Positions 24,868 to 33,824 of a stretch of DNA of 64,000 nucleotides are shown here, one piece after another (the stretch's first letter is position 1; each line of letters begins with the position of its first letter). The notes under the pieces were generated by a model. That model was not told the origin of the DNA and searched no databases. It saw only the letters and a list, made by a program, of their open reading frames with translations. The translations under genes and the position numbers were made by a program. The DNA comes from Fulvivirga marina (GTDB taxonomy: Bacteria > Bacteroidota > Bacteroidia > Cytophagales > Cyclobacteriaceae). The DNA lies in the NCBI RefSeq assembly GCF_016775155.1, contig NZ_JAEUGD010000023.1, forward strand, positions 62,001-126,000, written 5' to 3'.

Positions 24868-25749
24868 ATATTGAGGAGGAACTATTACGGGCAGCTGTGT
24901 ACTTTCCAATTTAACTTTTACCTGTCTGAAATCTCCTACCACTTCACCATCAACTTGCAAAGGCACCATCTTTTTAGATTTTACAATGATCGATGTTGTG
25001 GAAAAAATTTTAACGTAGGGAGATTGTTTCATACCTCCTGTAAAGAAATCAAAGGCAATCCTAAAAATAGCGTACCATGGATAAGGTTTGAAAATACATA
25101 CTTCAAACTTTCTGTCATACAGGCACCCATCTGGATTTACCACAGCTCCAGTGCCGTACTTTGATGCATTGGCAAACACCACCATTTCTGCTCTTCGTCT
25201 GAAACGGGTTTCATCTACTATGAAAGTGTACTTGCTGGGAGCCTTTTTAAAAAGCACTTTAAAAAAGTGTGCCGCATAAGCCATTTTTCCTCGAGAACCT
25301 CCTTCTTCAAAATTTTTGATCAACTTCGCATTAAAGCCTACATCACTTAAGTGCAATGAAAGGTATTTATCGTTTATGCGCAATACATCTATGTTGATGA
25401 TACGATTTTTCAATATCACCCTAATAGCTTTTCGTATATTTCTGGGGATGAGTAGCTCTGTTGCCAACCCGTTTGCAGAACCCAAGGGAATGATACCCAT
25501 GCTTATATTCCTACCCAACAATATTCGAGCTACTAAGTTAATGGTGCCATCTCCACCGCACGCTACTACAGCATCGGGCTTACTCTGTTCAATTTTTTCG
25601 GATATTAATATGTGATCGTTTTGACCCTTTGTTTCTATTAAATCAAATGTTACATTGCTTTCGGCACAGCAAAATTTGAGTTCGTTTTTGAAGTCAGCTT
25701 TATCAATTCCCCCGGAGATGGGATTGACCACAAATAGTATTTTGTTCAT
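24862..25749 (-). CDS. Diacylglycerol kinase-family lipid kinase
   Basis: 295 residues of the YegS/DgkB lipid kinase family, which phosphorylate diacylglycerol or related lipids with ATP. The N-terminal domain carries FVVNPISGG and the nucleotide-binding motif ACGGDGTINLVARIL, followed by GIIPLGSANGLATEL. The C-terminal beta-sandwich (about 130-290) ends with PLQVDGEVVGDF, the typical active-site strand. Cytoplasmic and membrane-peripheral. It is transcribed divergently from an APP1-type phosphatase, which would act on a phosphatidate product; the pairing suggests one lipid cycle (inference). Confidence 0.92.
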   Translation of the reverse strand: MNKILFVVNPISGGIDKADFKNELKFCCAESNVTFDLIETKGQNDHILISEKIEQSKPDAVVACGGDGTINLVARILLGRNISMGIIPLGSANGLATELLIPRNIRKAIRVILKNRIINIDVLRINDKYLSLHLSDVGFNAKLIKNFEEGGSRGKMAYAAHFFKVLFKKAPSKYTFIVDETRFRRRAEMVVFANASKYGTGAVVNPDGCLYDRKFEVCIFKPYPWYAIFRIAFDFFTGGMKQSPYVKIFSTTSIIVKSKKMVPLQVDGEVVGDFRQVKVKLESTQLPVIVPPQYK

Positions 25750-25807
25750 GTGTTATAATAGGAACATTAAGATGGGCTTATAAGTTATAAAATAAAACTA
25801 AACTACA

Positions 25808-26971
25808 ATTAAAAAGTTTATTCGTAAACCGATCAAGAAGCTTTCGCTTCGTATAAAGAAGAGCCTTGGTCTGCTTGCTCCACCTATCATCTTGCCTTAT
25901 CGTGGGTACGGTACGAATCGGCTTGTTCATATTCGAGGTCACGTGCTAGATGATCGCATTTTATATGAGTCAGCGCATAGCGACAAACGCCGTAAAAATT
26001 TCAGAGCCATGCTTAGCAGGTATATGAGCAGTCCGATACCCGACGTGCGTGTGGGCATATTTTTGTTTGATCAGGAGTGCATTGTTGAAACGGATGAGAA
26101 TGGATATTTCGAAAAGGATTTCATGTTTAACAAACCTTTGGCTATATCCGGCTGGCATAAAGTTAGGTATAAAGTACTCGATAAGATCGTAGAGGAGCAG
26201 GAAGAGCTTGAAGTTGAGGGAGAGGTTTATATTCATAGAAATGGTGAGGCAAAATACGGTGTAATCTCAGATGTGGATGATACGATACTCATATCTCATG
26301 CAACTAAAATACTAAGCAAACTCAGGCTAATTCTAACCAAGAATTCAAAAACTAGATTACCTTTTACTGGTGTTGCTGCCTTTTATAACGCATTACACCA
26401 CGAGCCTGGCCGATCTGTACAAAATCCCGTGTTTTATGTAAGTAGTAGTGAATGGAATCTGTACGATTTTCTGGAAGATTTTTGTGAGGTGAGAAACATC
26501 CCCAAGGGTCCATTTTTACTTCAGGATTTGAAAACAAGTTTGTGGAAGTTGATAAAATCTGGGGGAGGTAACCATTATCACAAGCTCGAAAAAATAAAGC
26601 ACTTGATGTTAACTTTTGAGGATATGCCTTTTATCTTGATAGGAGATAGTGGACAACGGGATAGCTTATTATATGCTGAAATTACCCGTCAATTTCCTGA
26701 GAGAGTTAAAGCAATCTACATACGTGATGTTTCAAAATCCCGAAAGGATGAGAAAGTTAATGCCATAGCACGGGAACTTTTGGTTCATAATGTTGAGATG
26801 CTACTTGTTGCTGATACAGAGGAGGCCGCACGTCATGCATATGAGAATGGTTTGATAACAAGAGAAGAAATGCTTCATGTTGTGGAAGAAACAAGGGGGC
26901 AAAGCTTAAGGCCTACATCATTAGTAGGTCAGTTAGTTAGATCTGAAAGCCATCAGCATAATAGTGGATGA
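25808..26971 (+). CDS. APP1-type phosphatidate phosphatase (DUF2183)
   Basis: The catalytic domain shows the HAD-like motif VISDVDDTILIS (DxDxT), SSSEWNLYDFLEDF and FILIGDSGQRD, all typical of the App1 phosphatase domain, preceded by a beta-sandwich domain (VRVGIFLFDQE, VDENGYF-like). A start at TTG 25892 would cut off a conserved basic N-terminus. Reading back to the in-frame stop at 25799 leaves only ATT at 25808 as a plausible start, giving IKKFIRKPIKKLSLRIKKSL, which suits the family. The protein would be 387 residues with AUU initiation, or the start was lost by a point change. It is divergent from the lipid kinase. Confidence 0.85.
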   Translation: MKKFIRKPIKKLSLRIKKSLGLLAPPIILPYRGYGTNRLVHIRGHVLDDRILYESAHSDKRRKNFRAMLSRYMSSPIPDVRVGIFLFDQECIVETDENGYFEKDFMFNKPLAISGWHKVRYKVLDKIVEEQEELEVEGEVYIHRNGEAKYGVISDVDDTILISHATKILSKLRLILTKNSKTRLPFTGVAAFYNALHHEPGRSVQNPVFYVSSSEWNLYDFLEDFCEVRNIPKGPFLLQDLKTSLWKLIKSGGGNHYHKLEKIKHLMLTFEDMPFILIGDSGQRDSLLYAEITRQFPERVKAIYIRDVSKSRKDEKVNAIARELLVHNVEMLLVADTEEAARHAYENGLITREEMLHVVEETRGQSLRPTSLVGQLVRSESHQHNSG

Positions 26972-27012
26972 TGTGCTATCGGATATTAGAACATTATTGT
27001 CAATATCTTACT

Positions 27013-27543
27013 TTAACTGCTAGTAGCTTTGACTCTTTCTCTTAAGAATAGATAGCTTTTGTAGGCCGTAGTACTTTGTGTCAAATAGTCTTTACTATAA
27101 CAGACTAGAGGCAGTCTTATTTTTGGAAGCCTTTTAGAATGGCGTGTTTTTATTTTTGCATAAAACCGTCGGTTGTAAAATTTATCAGGACGTTTGTATT
27201 GAAAGTTGTACATTCTTGTTGATCGGGTTCTTTTTACCTTGAGGCTCCGATCAGCATTTAGAAAGATAGTAAATTCATTTTTGTACCCCGCTTTTATCCT
27301 CAACTGTTCTTTTGTTGTGAATTGCTTAGGCCCCTTGAAAACTTTTATTTTTACTTGGTGTACACCGCCAGCCCCTTTGATTTTCACGACGCTTTTGGGC
27401 TGGGAATTAATAACCTTTTTATCTATTATAACCTGTATCTTTTGTCCTTCTTCTGCTGCTTTAAAAGTAGCTGCTGCCATTTCAGCCATAGCATCCCCGA
27501 TTATTAACAGCAATCCAACTATAAGTAAACTTTTCTTTTTCAT
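27013..27543 (-). CDS. Unknown secreted basic protein
   Basis: 176 residues with a signal peptide (about 1-20, cleaved after GDAMA). The first 80 mature residues are beta-rich (KIQVIIDKKVINS, GGVHQVKIKVFKG, EFTIFLNADRSLKV), like a small beta-sandwich or PEGA-like fold. The C-terminal 70 residues are very basic and aromatic (MYNFQYKRPDKFYNRRFYAK). I do not recognise the family. It stands alone, with a 650-base gene-poor region upstream. It may bind an anionic surface component, but that is a guess from charge alone. Confidence 0.65.
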   Translation of the reverse strand: MKKKSLLIVGLLLIIGDAMAEMAAATFKAAEEGQKIQVIIDKKVINSQPKSVVKIKGAGGVHQVKIKVFKGPKQFTTKEQLRIKAGYKNEFTIFLNADRSLKVKRTRSTRMYNFQYKRPDKFYNRRFYAKIKTRHSKRLPKIRLPLVCYSKDYLTQSTTAYKSYLFLRERVKATSS

Positions 27544-28120
27544 ACTGCTCTAGTTTTAATCTCCGTACGTTAACGAAGAAGATCCCTAAATAATTTATAG
27601 AAGAACAACCTACGTGCCAAAACTCATTTTAATCTATAAGATACCAATATCCAGTCAGTTTAATATTTATATTTTACCTGGTTTTATGCAAGAAAACAGG
27701 CTATTCTTAAAAGTATATTCGTGCCATACCTTAAACGGTAACCGTATAGAAATGCATAGGTGGCTTTAAACAGTACTTATTCTTGATTTTTAGAATAAGC
27801 AATAGGTTTTTCATTTATGACGAATTTTTATTTTGATATTTTATAAAAAGCCGATTTTATTTTAACTAAATCTTGAAAATGAAAAATATATTTCTTTTTT
27901 TGGGAGATGAGTGTCTCAATAGGGATTTATCGACTCCATGTTGGTTTATTTCTTAGTGTACAACCTTCAGATACTCCTTTTCTTCGCGAAATAGCAGAGT
28001 AATCCCCTACTCTTGATTCTGCTCTTGCGAAGGTGCCACCTGTGCATATGGGAATAGGGAGTAATATTATAATCTTAAAAACAGTAAACTTAAATAGATA
28101 AAAAATTTTTGCTTCAATGC
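27544..28120. other. Gene-poor AT-rich stretch with a long imperfect hairpin
   Basis: No convincing gene. The only notable object is a compound hairpin: CTTCGC (27982-27987) with GCGAAG (28027-28032) outside, and AGCAGA (27993-27998) with TCTGCT (28018-28023) inside. A minus-strand 65-codon frame (27927-28124) crosses it but has no family signature and no good ribosome site, so I do not call it a gene. The stretch may carry a leader or small RNA for the pectinesterase gene, or be a repeat-element remnant. Confidence 0.4.
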
Positions 28121-28156
28121 GCAATCGATTACATATACATACTGCAAACGATTGCC
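28121..28156. promoter_or_regulatory. Two LacI-family operator-like sites before the pectinesterase
   Basis: GCAATCGATTAC (28121-28132) and TGCAAACGATTGCC (28143-28156) both fit the TGnAAnCGnTTnCA core of LacI-family operators. Their central CG pairs are 23 bp apart, about two helical turns. They lie 42-77 bases before the start. No lacI-like gene is in the window. Confidence 0.45.
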
Positions 28157-28197
28157 GGGGAATTTAATAGCTAAATAATGAATAAAGTATTGATGAA

Positions 28198-31100
28198 ATG
28201 GAACACAGATCTAAACCACGTATGCTGATACTATTACTGTTGATTTCAGTAATGGTAATAGAATTTACACAAGCTCAAACCCATAACTACAGAAGTTCAA
28301 AAACTACAAGTGTTGATGCCCTGAAGCCCGATCAGGGTAAAACTTACACCTATAATTTGACAGATGGCAGTGAAATGCCTCAGGATACCAATATTAAGTA
28401 TGACACTTTTGTCACTACTGATAGCATTCTGACCATGAAAAGTAATGGAGGAACGCAGATTTGGTGGCACGATCCATCACACGGTATAGCTATTTATAAT
28501 ACTAATTCTTTCGAAATAATTGTTGCTGGTGATGCAATTATTACGTTGACAACCTGCACTTACAGTGCCGATAATGCTGTTTTTGCATTGACGGATCCTG
28601 ATGGCAACCCACTAGGTACTATGGTTGCTGAAAATAATGGCGGAGCGGATGGCTACTCCATTAGCTTTGCTTATACAGGTAATGCGGGTGTTGTAACAGC
28701 TATCTTGCAATCGTCAGGTACTGTCTATATGCATGCTGTTGCTATTGAAAATGCTGCTGCCGTAAATCCTGGGAATGGAAAAATTGACGTTTGGGACTTT
28801 GGAGCAGAACAGCTTGATACTGCTACATACAATAATATACTGTCTGAATCAGAAATTAATTTGTGGTATGACAATACTATTACACCCGGTACACCTGGTA
28901 ACACATTGCCCAGCTTTTCATCGGGTGTGCTTAGCTGGGTAGGAGGTACCGGAGACAGACTCAGAACTTCTAATACTAACCTGACAAGGTATGATGACAA
29001 TTTAGCAGGAATTTCCGGTTATACGGGTCGGGTTTATGTCAATTCAAGGGCTAACCCCAATCGATATATGAGTATAGCATTAAGTGAAGACGATGAACTT
29101 ACCGTGATGGCCATTACGGACGCTGAGGGTACAATTAATTTTCAGTATGCTGCAGACCCAGCTGTCCAAACAGATCAGATTGTTGTAGGCAAGGACCTTA
29201 CAGAACTCAGGTTTGTTGCGAAAAACGCAGGTACTTATCATATTTTTGATCCTCAGGCAAAGCCCAGTTATTTTAGAATATATAGAAAAGGTGCCACTTA
29301 TTCTACCATTACGGGTTTGATAGATGAAAGCCTGGCAAGTGGTATACCTGATGACTATAGTCTTGAGTTTACCAATAAATCAGGCAAAGCCTGGACATCA
29401 ACACCCATCTCGGGCCAATATAGCATACAGCTTCCCGTTGGGTATACCTATAACCTGGCCCTGCGCAATGCCGAAGGCTACTTGGTTACCAGTGCTACAA
29501 CGTTGAATGTAAGTGAAATAGCTATAAATTTTGATGTAACGATTGAGCAAATAGAACTCTATACTGTAGGCGGTAGCATTACTGGCTTGGGGAGCAACAT
29601 TTCAGATTTACAATTGATTTATACCCCAGATTCGGCCGCTAACAAAATTTATATACCCGATCCTATGATTAATGAAGTTTCTGCTACCTATACAGTTCAG
29701 TTAGAACCAGGAGTTGAGTATACCATTTCAGCTTTGGGTGTTAATGACTTTCTTATTCTCGACAATAAAATAACCATAGGAGCCTCTGATCAGAGTAGCG
29801 ATGTGATATTCTCCACTAAGCCGCTTCATAATGTGTCTATTACTACGTCTGGTCTAAGTAATTCTCAATTAACTAACCTGAGCCTGACTTTTGCAAATTT
29901 ATATGAGGTTGGGTATTCATATAGTTTCACACCAGCAAGTAGCGTTGCTTTGCGAGATGGAACCTATGTTATCACTTACAATGGATTGGATGACTATCCG
30001 GTACAAATGGCTTTAACTTCTAACTTAAATGTAAGTGAGTTTGACACGAAAAAAGTGTTGAATTTTACCCCGGTTACGCTATGGACCTTCGATGATAAAA
30101 CCATTACAAGCAGTACAACTTCATACAAGGGAATGATTTTAGCGGGCTCTATAACTAGTGATATATCCAAAGGGCATCTTTCGGCTAAGTCAGGTGCAAC
30201 CATTCAGATACCAATAGAAACAGGTCAAAAACTTAGGATCTCCTATTATTTTAGTGCCGATTTTTCTATTGATGGAGGCTCGCATATTACCACGGTTACA
30301 AACTCTACAAGCCTGATTGAACATATGGATTACAACTATTCAGGTGCTGATGCAGGATATGTGACTATTACTATTGGTAATGGTGTATCAACAACTTACC
30401 TTACTGACGTAGCTGTTTTTGAGGCGGTGGATTACTCTCCTATCATCTATGTAGGAGAAGATAAAGATTATCAAACCATTAATGAAGCATTGCATGCTAT
30501 ATCAAAGATGGATCGCGGCAACGATGAGCGAGTTACTATAATGGTTGATCCGGGAAACTATGAGGAAATGCTGATCATAGATGAAAAGAATGTCACCTTA
30601 AAAAACGCAGCGGCCGTTCCGTGTACAGACTTAAAAAACCAAGGGGTTGATATTGCTGATGGAGCGGTAAGGATCACGGGGTATTATGGTTTGGGGTATA
30701 ATTATTACAGCATGGGATCCGACAGGAAATGGCATGCAGACATACTGGAAGTGAATAAGCAAAATGGATATCTGTCATCAACCAATGAAGGCTCAGGCTC
30801 TTACTGGAATGCTACGGTTGTAGTTGTTGCGGATGGTTTTGAAGCCAGTTATATTATTTTCGAAAATTCATTTAATCAGTATATATCAAGAAAAGAATCT
30901 GAAGATGTGCTGGAAATGTGGGAAATCGGAGGCAAGGGCGAAAGGCCCACTGATTATGGTAACACCTCTGTACAAAACAGAAGTTTTGTTGAAAGAGCAG
31001 CGGCTATCGCAATAGTAGATGGTACAGATAAAGTAATACTTGATAGATGTAGAGTAGTTGGCCGGCAAGACTCATTTTTTGGAGGTGAAGGTGCCAGAGC

Positions 31101-32187
31101 TCTGATTTATGAAGGAGCTGTAATGGGAGCTGTCGATTATATCTTTGGTGCTATGACGGCTGTTTTTTACAGAACTGATCTCGTTATGAATACCAGTGAT
31201 CAATCTAATGACGCATCATATTTGACAGCGGCTCAACAAACTGAAGGAAGAGGGTATCTCATGTATGAATGCAAGGTTACTTCAACTTCACCGGGCGTTG
31301 AGACAGCCTCTGTTTATGGAGCTAAGCCAGGATATTTTGGTCGTCCCTGGAGGGCAAGCACCAGTGAAGTGGTATTTTACAAAACCAAAATCGGTACATC
31401 AAACTATCCTGGTTCAGAAGGTAAATCCTTGATCTCTCCTGTAGGGTGGACAAGTTCGCTGGGAGGTGAATCTCCAGGAATGTATGAGTACGGTACCATA
31501 GAGGAGTCCGGCGAAGATAATACCACAAATCGTGCGGTTTGGTCAACTGTATTAAATTCCTCCATTCTGGCAGATGGTACTGAAATTACGCCCTATAACT
31601 TTACAAAAGGTACTGATGGCTGGAATCCTTTGAACCAATTTGAGGCATTGGATGATGATAGCTCTCTTAAATCCCTGACAGTAGCAGAAGGTACACTTCT
31701 TCCAGAATTTGATCCTCTGATCAAAAGTTATATTGTCGAGGTTTCTGAAAACATAGAGAAAATCTCCGTGTTTGCAGAACCCAACAGCTCGCATGCCCAG
31801 ATAGGTATCGGAGCATTTGAAAATATTCCTGGTTCAGATAAAATTGTAGTTACCGCTGAAGATGGCAGTAAAACGGAATATACCATTGACGTTAGGCATT
31901 TGATTACAACAGCGATTGATAAAATACAAAAGGCACCTCTCAATCTATACCCTAATCCAGCGGTTGACGGTACTAGCTATGTTTCGTTCTATTTATCTAG
32001 GCCTTCAATGGTGGATTTACAAATATTAACAACAGATGGGAGAATGGTAAGATCCTTTGCTGAACATAAGCTCTTATCCGGGGAATATGTGTATGCCATA
32101 GACTGTAAGGGCTTACCTTCAGGGTTGTATATAATTAAACTACTGACCGAAGATGAATCAGCTGCCTTGCGATTAATGGTTGATTGA
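28198..32187 (+). CDS. Giant secreted pectinesterase with T9SS sorting domain
   Basis: 1329 residues. After a signal peptide (about 1-27) come roughly 720 residues of beta-rich repeats (carbohydrate-binding or Ig-like, not assigned individually). The right-handed beta-helix pectin methylesterase domain follows (about 750-1130) with Gln957-Asp958 (VGRQDSFF), Asp980 (VDYIFG) and Arg1049 (GRPWR), matching the catalytic set of Erwinia PemA. A cadherin-like beta-sandwich (about 1160-1235) and a C-terminal type IX sorting domain (about 1240-1329, LNLYPNPAVDG to YIIKLL) finish it. It de-esterifies pectin outside the cell. No other pectin gene is adjacent. Confidence 0.93.
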   Translation: MEHRSKPRMLILLLLISVMVIEFTQAQTHNYRSSKTTSVDALKPDQGKTYTYNLTDGSEMPQDTNIKYDTFVTTDSILTMKSNGGTQIWWHDPSHGIAIYNTNSFEIIVAGDAIITLTTCTYSADNAVFALTDPDGNPLGTMVAENNGGADGYSISFAYTGNAGVVTAILQSSGTVYMHAVAIENAAAVNPGNGKIDVWDFGAEQLDTATYNNILSESEINLWYDNTITPGTPGNTLPSFSSGVLSWVGGTGDRLRTSNTNLTRYDDNLAGISGYTGRVYVNSRANPNRYMSIALSEDDELTVMAITDAEGTINFQYAADPAVQTDQIVVGKDLTELRFVAKNAGTYHIFDPQAKPSYFRIYRKGATYSTITGLIDESLASGIPDDYSLEFTNKSGKAWTSTPISGQYSIQLPVGYTYNLALRNAEGYLVTSATTLNVSEIAINFDVTIEQIELYTVGGSITGLGSNISDLQLIYTPDSAANKIYIPDPMINEVSATYTVQLEPGVEYTISALGVNDFLILDNKITIGASDQSSDVIFSTKPLHNVSITTSGLSNSQLTNLSLTFANLYEVGYSYSFTPASSVALRDGTYVITYNGLDDYPVQMALTSNLNVSEFDTKKVLNFTPVTLWTFDDKTITSSTTSYKGMILAGSITSDISKGHLSAKSGATIQIPIETGQKLRISYYFSADFSIDGGSHITTVTNSTSLIEHMDYNYSGADAGYVTITIGNGVSTTYLTDVAVFEAVDYSPIIYVGEDKDYQTINEALHAISKMDRGNDERVTIMVDPGNYEEMLIIDEKNVTLKNAAAVPCTDLKNQGVDIADGAVRITGYYGLGYNYYSMGSDRKWHADILEVNKQNGYLSSTNEGSGSYWNATVVVVADGFEASYIIFENSFNQYISRKESEDVLEMWEIGGKGERPTDYGNTSVQNRSFVERAAAIAIVDGTDKVILDRCRVVGRQDSFFGGEGARALIYEGAVMGAVDYIFGAMTAVFYRTDLVMNTSDQSNDASYLTAAQQTEGRGYLMYECKVTSTSPGVETASVYGAKPGYFGRPWRASTSEVVFYKTKIGTSNYPGSEGKSLISPVGWTSSLGGESPGMYEYGTIEESGEDNTTNRAVWSTVLNSSILADGTEITPYNFTKGTDGWNPLNQFEALDDDSSLKSLTVAEGTLLPEFDPLIKSYIVEVSENIEKISVFAEPNSSHAQIGIGAFENIPGSDKIVVTAEDGSKTEYTIDVRHLITTAIDKIQKAPLNLYPNPAVDGTSYVSFYLSRPSMVDLQILTTDGRMVRSFAEHKLLSGEYVYAIDCKGLPSGLYIIKLLTEDESAALRLMVD

Positions 32188-32215
32188 TGATCGAGGGTTC
32201 CATATAGGAAAATAA

Positions 32216-32246
32216 AAAGGCTGCCTAAATAATAGACAGCCTTTGT
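32216..32246 (+). terminator. Hairpin terminator after the pectinesterase
   Basis: AAAGGCTG (32216-32223) pairs with CAGCCTTT (32237-32244) around a 13-base loop. The following T-run is weak, but the position between convergent genes supports the call. Confidence 0.6.
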
Positions 32247-32281
32247 ATACTTTATACTCCTTTGGAGTACAGTGTAGTTTT

Positions 32282-33301
32282 TTAGTTTCTGATCAGCTCT
32301 GTTCGCAGATTACTGATGTAGTTAGAAAGAGCTTCTTCCCAGGTAGGAGCGGCATCCCATTTTTTTCCGAGAAAAACATTGCCAGAATAGATGTGCTTGA
32401 TATAGAATTTGTATACTGGAGTATTGATGCTATAAGAGTGTATTGTTGCCTGGTCATCACGTACTACCTCTGAGACATAAGCAGTCTCTGTATCGGTAAT
32501 AGTGTATTCTAACATTTCTTTTACTGATTTTCCGGTGCTATGTACGTAATATAAAATATATTGGTGACCATCTGCTCTCACCTTTTTCTCCTCCAGGTCA
32601 GGGTTTACAAAGCCAAACTTATATGGGTAGTTAGTCATTACGGCATTGATTTTTGAAGTATCTGCAAAAATAGGAATGGCCAGTTTTTCAGATGAGAAAT
32701 TCAGGTCATAATATTCACCTCTCCTTCCATCAATGGTTTTGGCCATTTCTCCAAACTCAGGGACTTCCAATATCAAAAGGTTATCACGATCTTGAGATGA
32801 ACTGGCAGTGGCCTTGTAGAGGTTGTCAAGTGCAATAGAAAGATCAGTGTTTTGAGTTTGCCATGCTGGTTGCTCTGCTTTTATCAACTGCTTTTCATCA
32901 TTTACTTTTGTCAGTACAATTCGATAAGTTCCATTTTTCTGAACTATAAACACCACATTTTCAAGTTCCCTCTTTTTAAATTCTTCCATAAAGGCCAGGT
33001 ATGACTCTTTGCCACTATAGATGTCCTCTACATGATAATACGTTACTACATCGATACCTGCTTTTTTAAACCCGGGTTGAGTAAGCTCCGATAATTTTTT
33101 CCAATCACCTCTCACCATAGGAGTTGTACCTTTAGGAGGAATTTGTACCAGTGCTACGGATTTATTCTGGAGTATATCTTTAGGCAGTTCGGCTCCATAC
33201 TGTAGAGAGTCCAATGTTTTGATGATGCTGACATCGTCTTGAGCAAAGGAAGAAAGGTAAAAGAAGAAAGTCAGGAGAAATATTAGCTGAGATTTAAGCA
33301 T
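32282..33301 (-). CDS. Unknown secreted protein (339 aa)
   Basis: Signal peptide residues 1-20 (cleaved after FAQ). The mature chain is globular alpha/beta: SVALVQIPPKG, NVVFIVQKNGTYRIVLTKVN and LLILEVPEFGEMA look like strands of a Rossmann-like or thioredoxin-like fold, followed by a C-terminal helical tail. No catalytic motif or family is recognised. It is the last gene of no obvious operon, convergent to the pectinesterase. It may be a periplasmic or surface protein of the Cytophagales core. Confidence 0.65.
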   Translation of the reverse strand: MLKSQLIFLLTFFFYLSSFAQDDVSIIKTLDSLQYGAELPKDILQNKSVALVQIPPKGTTPMVRGDWKKLSELTQPGFKKAGIDVVTYYHVEDIYSGKESYLAFMEEFKKRELENVVFIVQKNGTYRIVLTKVNDEKQLIKAEQPAWQTQNTDLSIALDNLYKATASSSQDRDNLLILEVPEFGEMAKTIDGRRGEYYDLNFSSEKLAIPIFADTSKINAVMTNYPYKFGFVNPDLEEKKVRADGHQYILYYVHSTGKSVKEMLEYTITDTETAYVSEVVRDDQATIHSYSINTPVYKFYIKHIYSGNVFLGKKWDAAPTWEEALSNYISNLRTELIRN

Positions 33302-33398
33302 TGTACAATTTTTATCTTAACTCAAATAACGCTGAAAAAATGATTTATTGAAAAAATCAAAAGGAAATATTAAAAGAGCAACGGATGGCTTCATATAC

Positions 33399-33824
33399 TC
33401 AATGAGCAAAAACCTGATCAGGATCTTTAAAAGACTTAAACTCTAAAGCATTGCCACTAGGATCAAGGAAGAACATTGTGGCTTGCTCTCCCACTTGCCC
33501 CTTAAAACGAATGTGGGGCTCAATAATAAATTTAATATTGTGGCTTTTAAGCCGCTCAGCGAATTCATGCCAAGCATGCCATTCCAGAATAACACCAAAA
33601 TGCTTGACCGGTACTTTGTCCCCGTCAACTTCGTTGGTATGGCCTGATCCTGCCTCCTCAGGCTTTAGGTGTGCTACTACTTGATGGCCAAAGAAATTGA
33701 AATCAATCCAATGCTCTGAACTTCTGCCCGTTGAGCAGCCCAGCACCTCTGTATAAAATTTTCTGGTAGCTTCAAGGTCAGCCACCGGAAATGCTAAATG
33801 AAACAATGGGGTCGTACTATTCAT
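33399..33824 (-). CDS. VOC-family (glyoxalase-like) metalloprotein
   Basis: 141 residues with two beta-alpha-beta-beta-beta modules: [20 protein letters not shown] and later [19 protein letters not shown], ending in [13 protein letters not shown]. Metal ligands would be His9, a mid-chain His and the Glu of ALEFK. The family covers glyoxalase, dioxygenase and drug-binding proteins, so the substrate is open. Its start overlaps the stop of the upstream desaturase-family gene by 8 bases, so they are coupled on the minus strand. Cytoplasmic. Confidence 0.9.
   Translation of the reverse strand: MNSTTPLFHLAFPVADLEATRKFYTEVLGCSTGRSSEHWIDFNFFGHQVVAHLKPEEAGSGHTNEVDGDKVPVKHFGVILEWHAWHEFAERLKSHNIKFIIEPHIRFKGQVGEQATMFFLDPSGNALEFKSFKDPDQVFAH

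Noticed and set aside
25892-25894. TTG start for the APP1-type phosphatase
   Set aside because: It removes the family-like basic N-terminus that is in frame from ATT 25808.
27927-28124. Minus-strand 65-codon ORF as a gene
   Set aside because: No family signature, no ribosome site and it crosses a hairpin; treated as chance.
32251-32281. TACTCC/GGAGTA hairpin as a terminator for the 32282-33301 gene
   Set aside because: Only six base pairs and a distant T-run; the hairpin at 32216-32244 is stronger.
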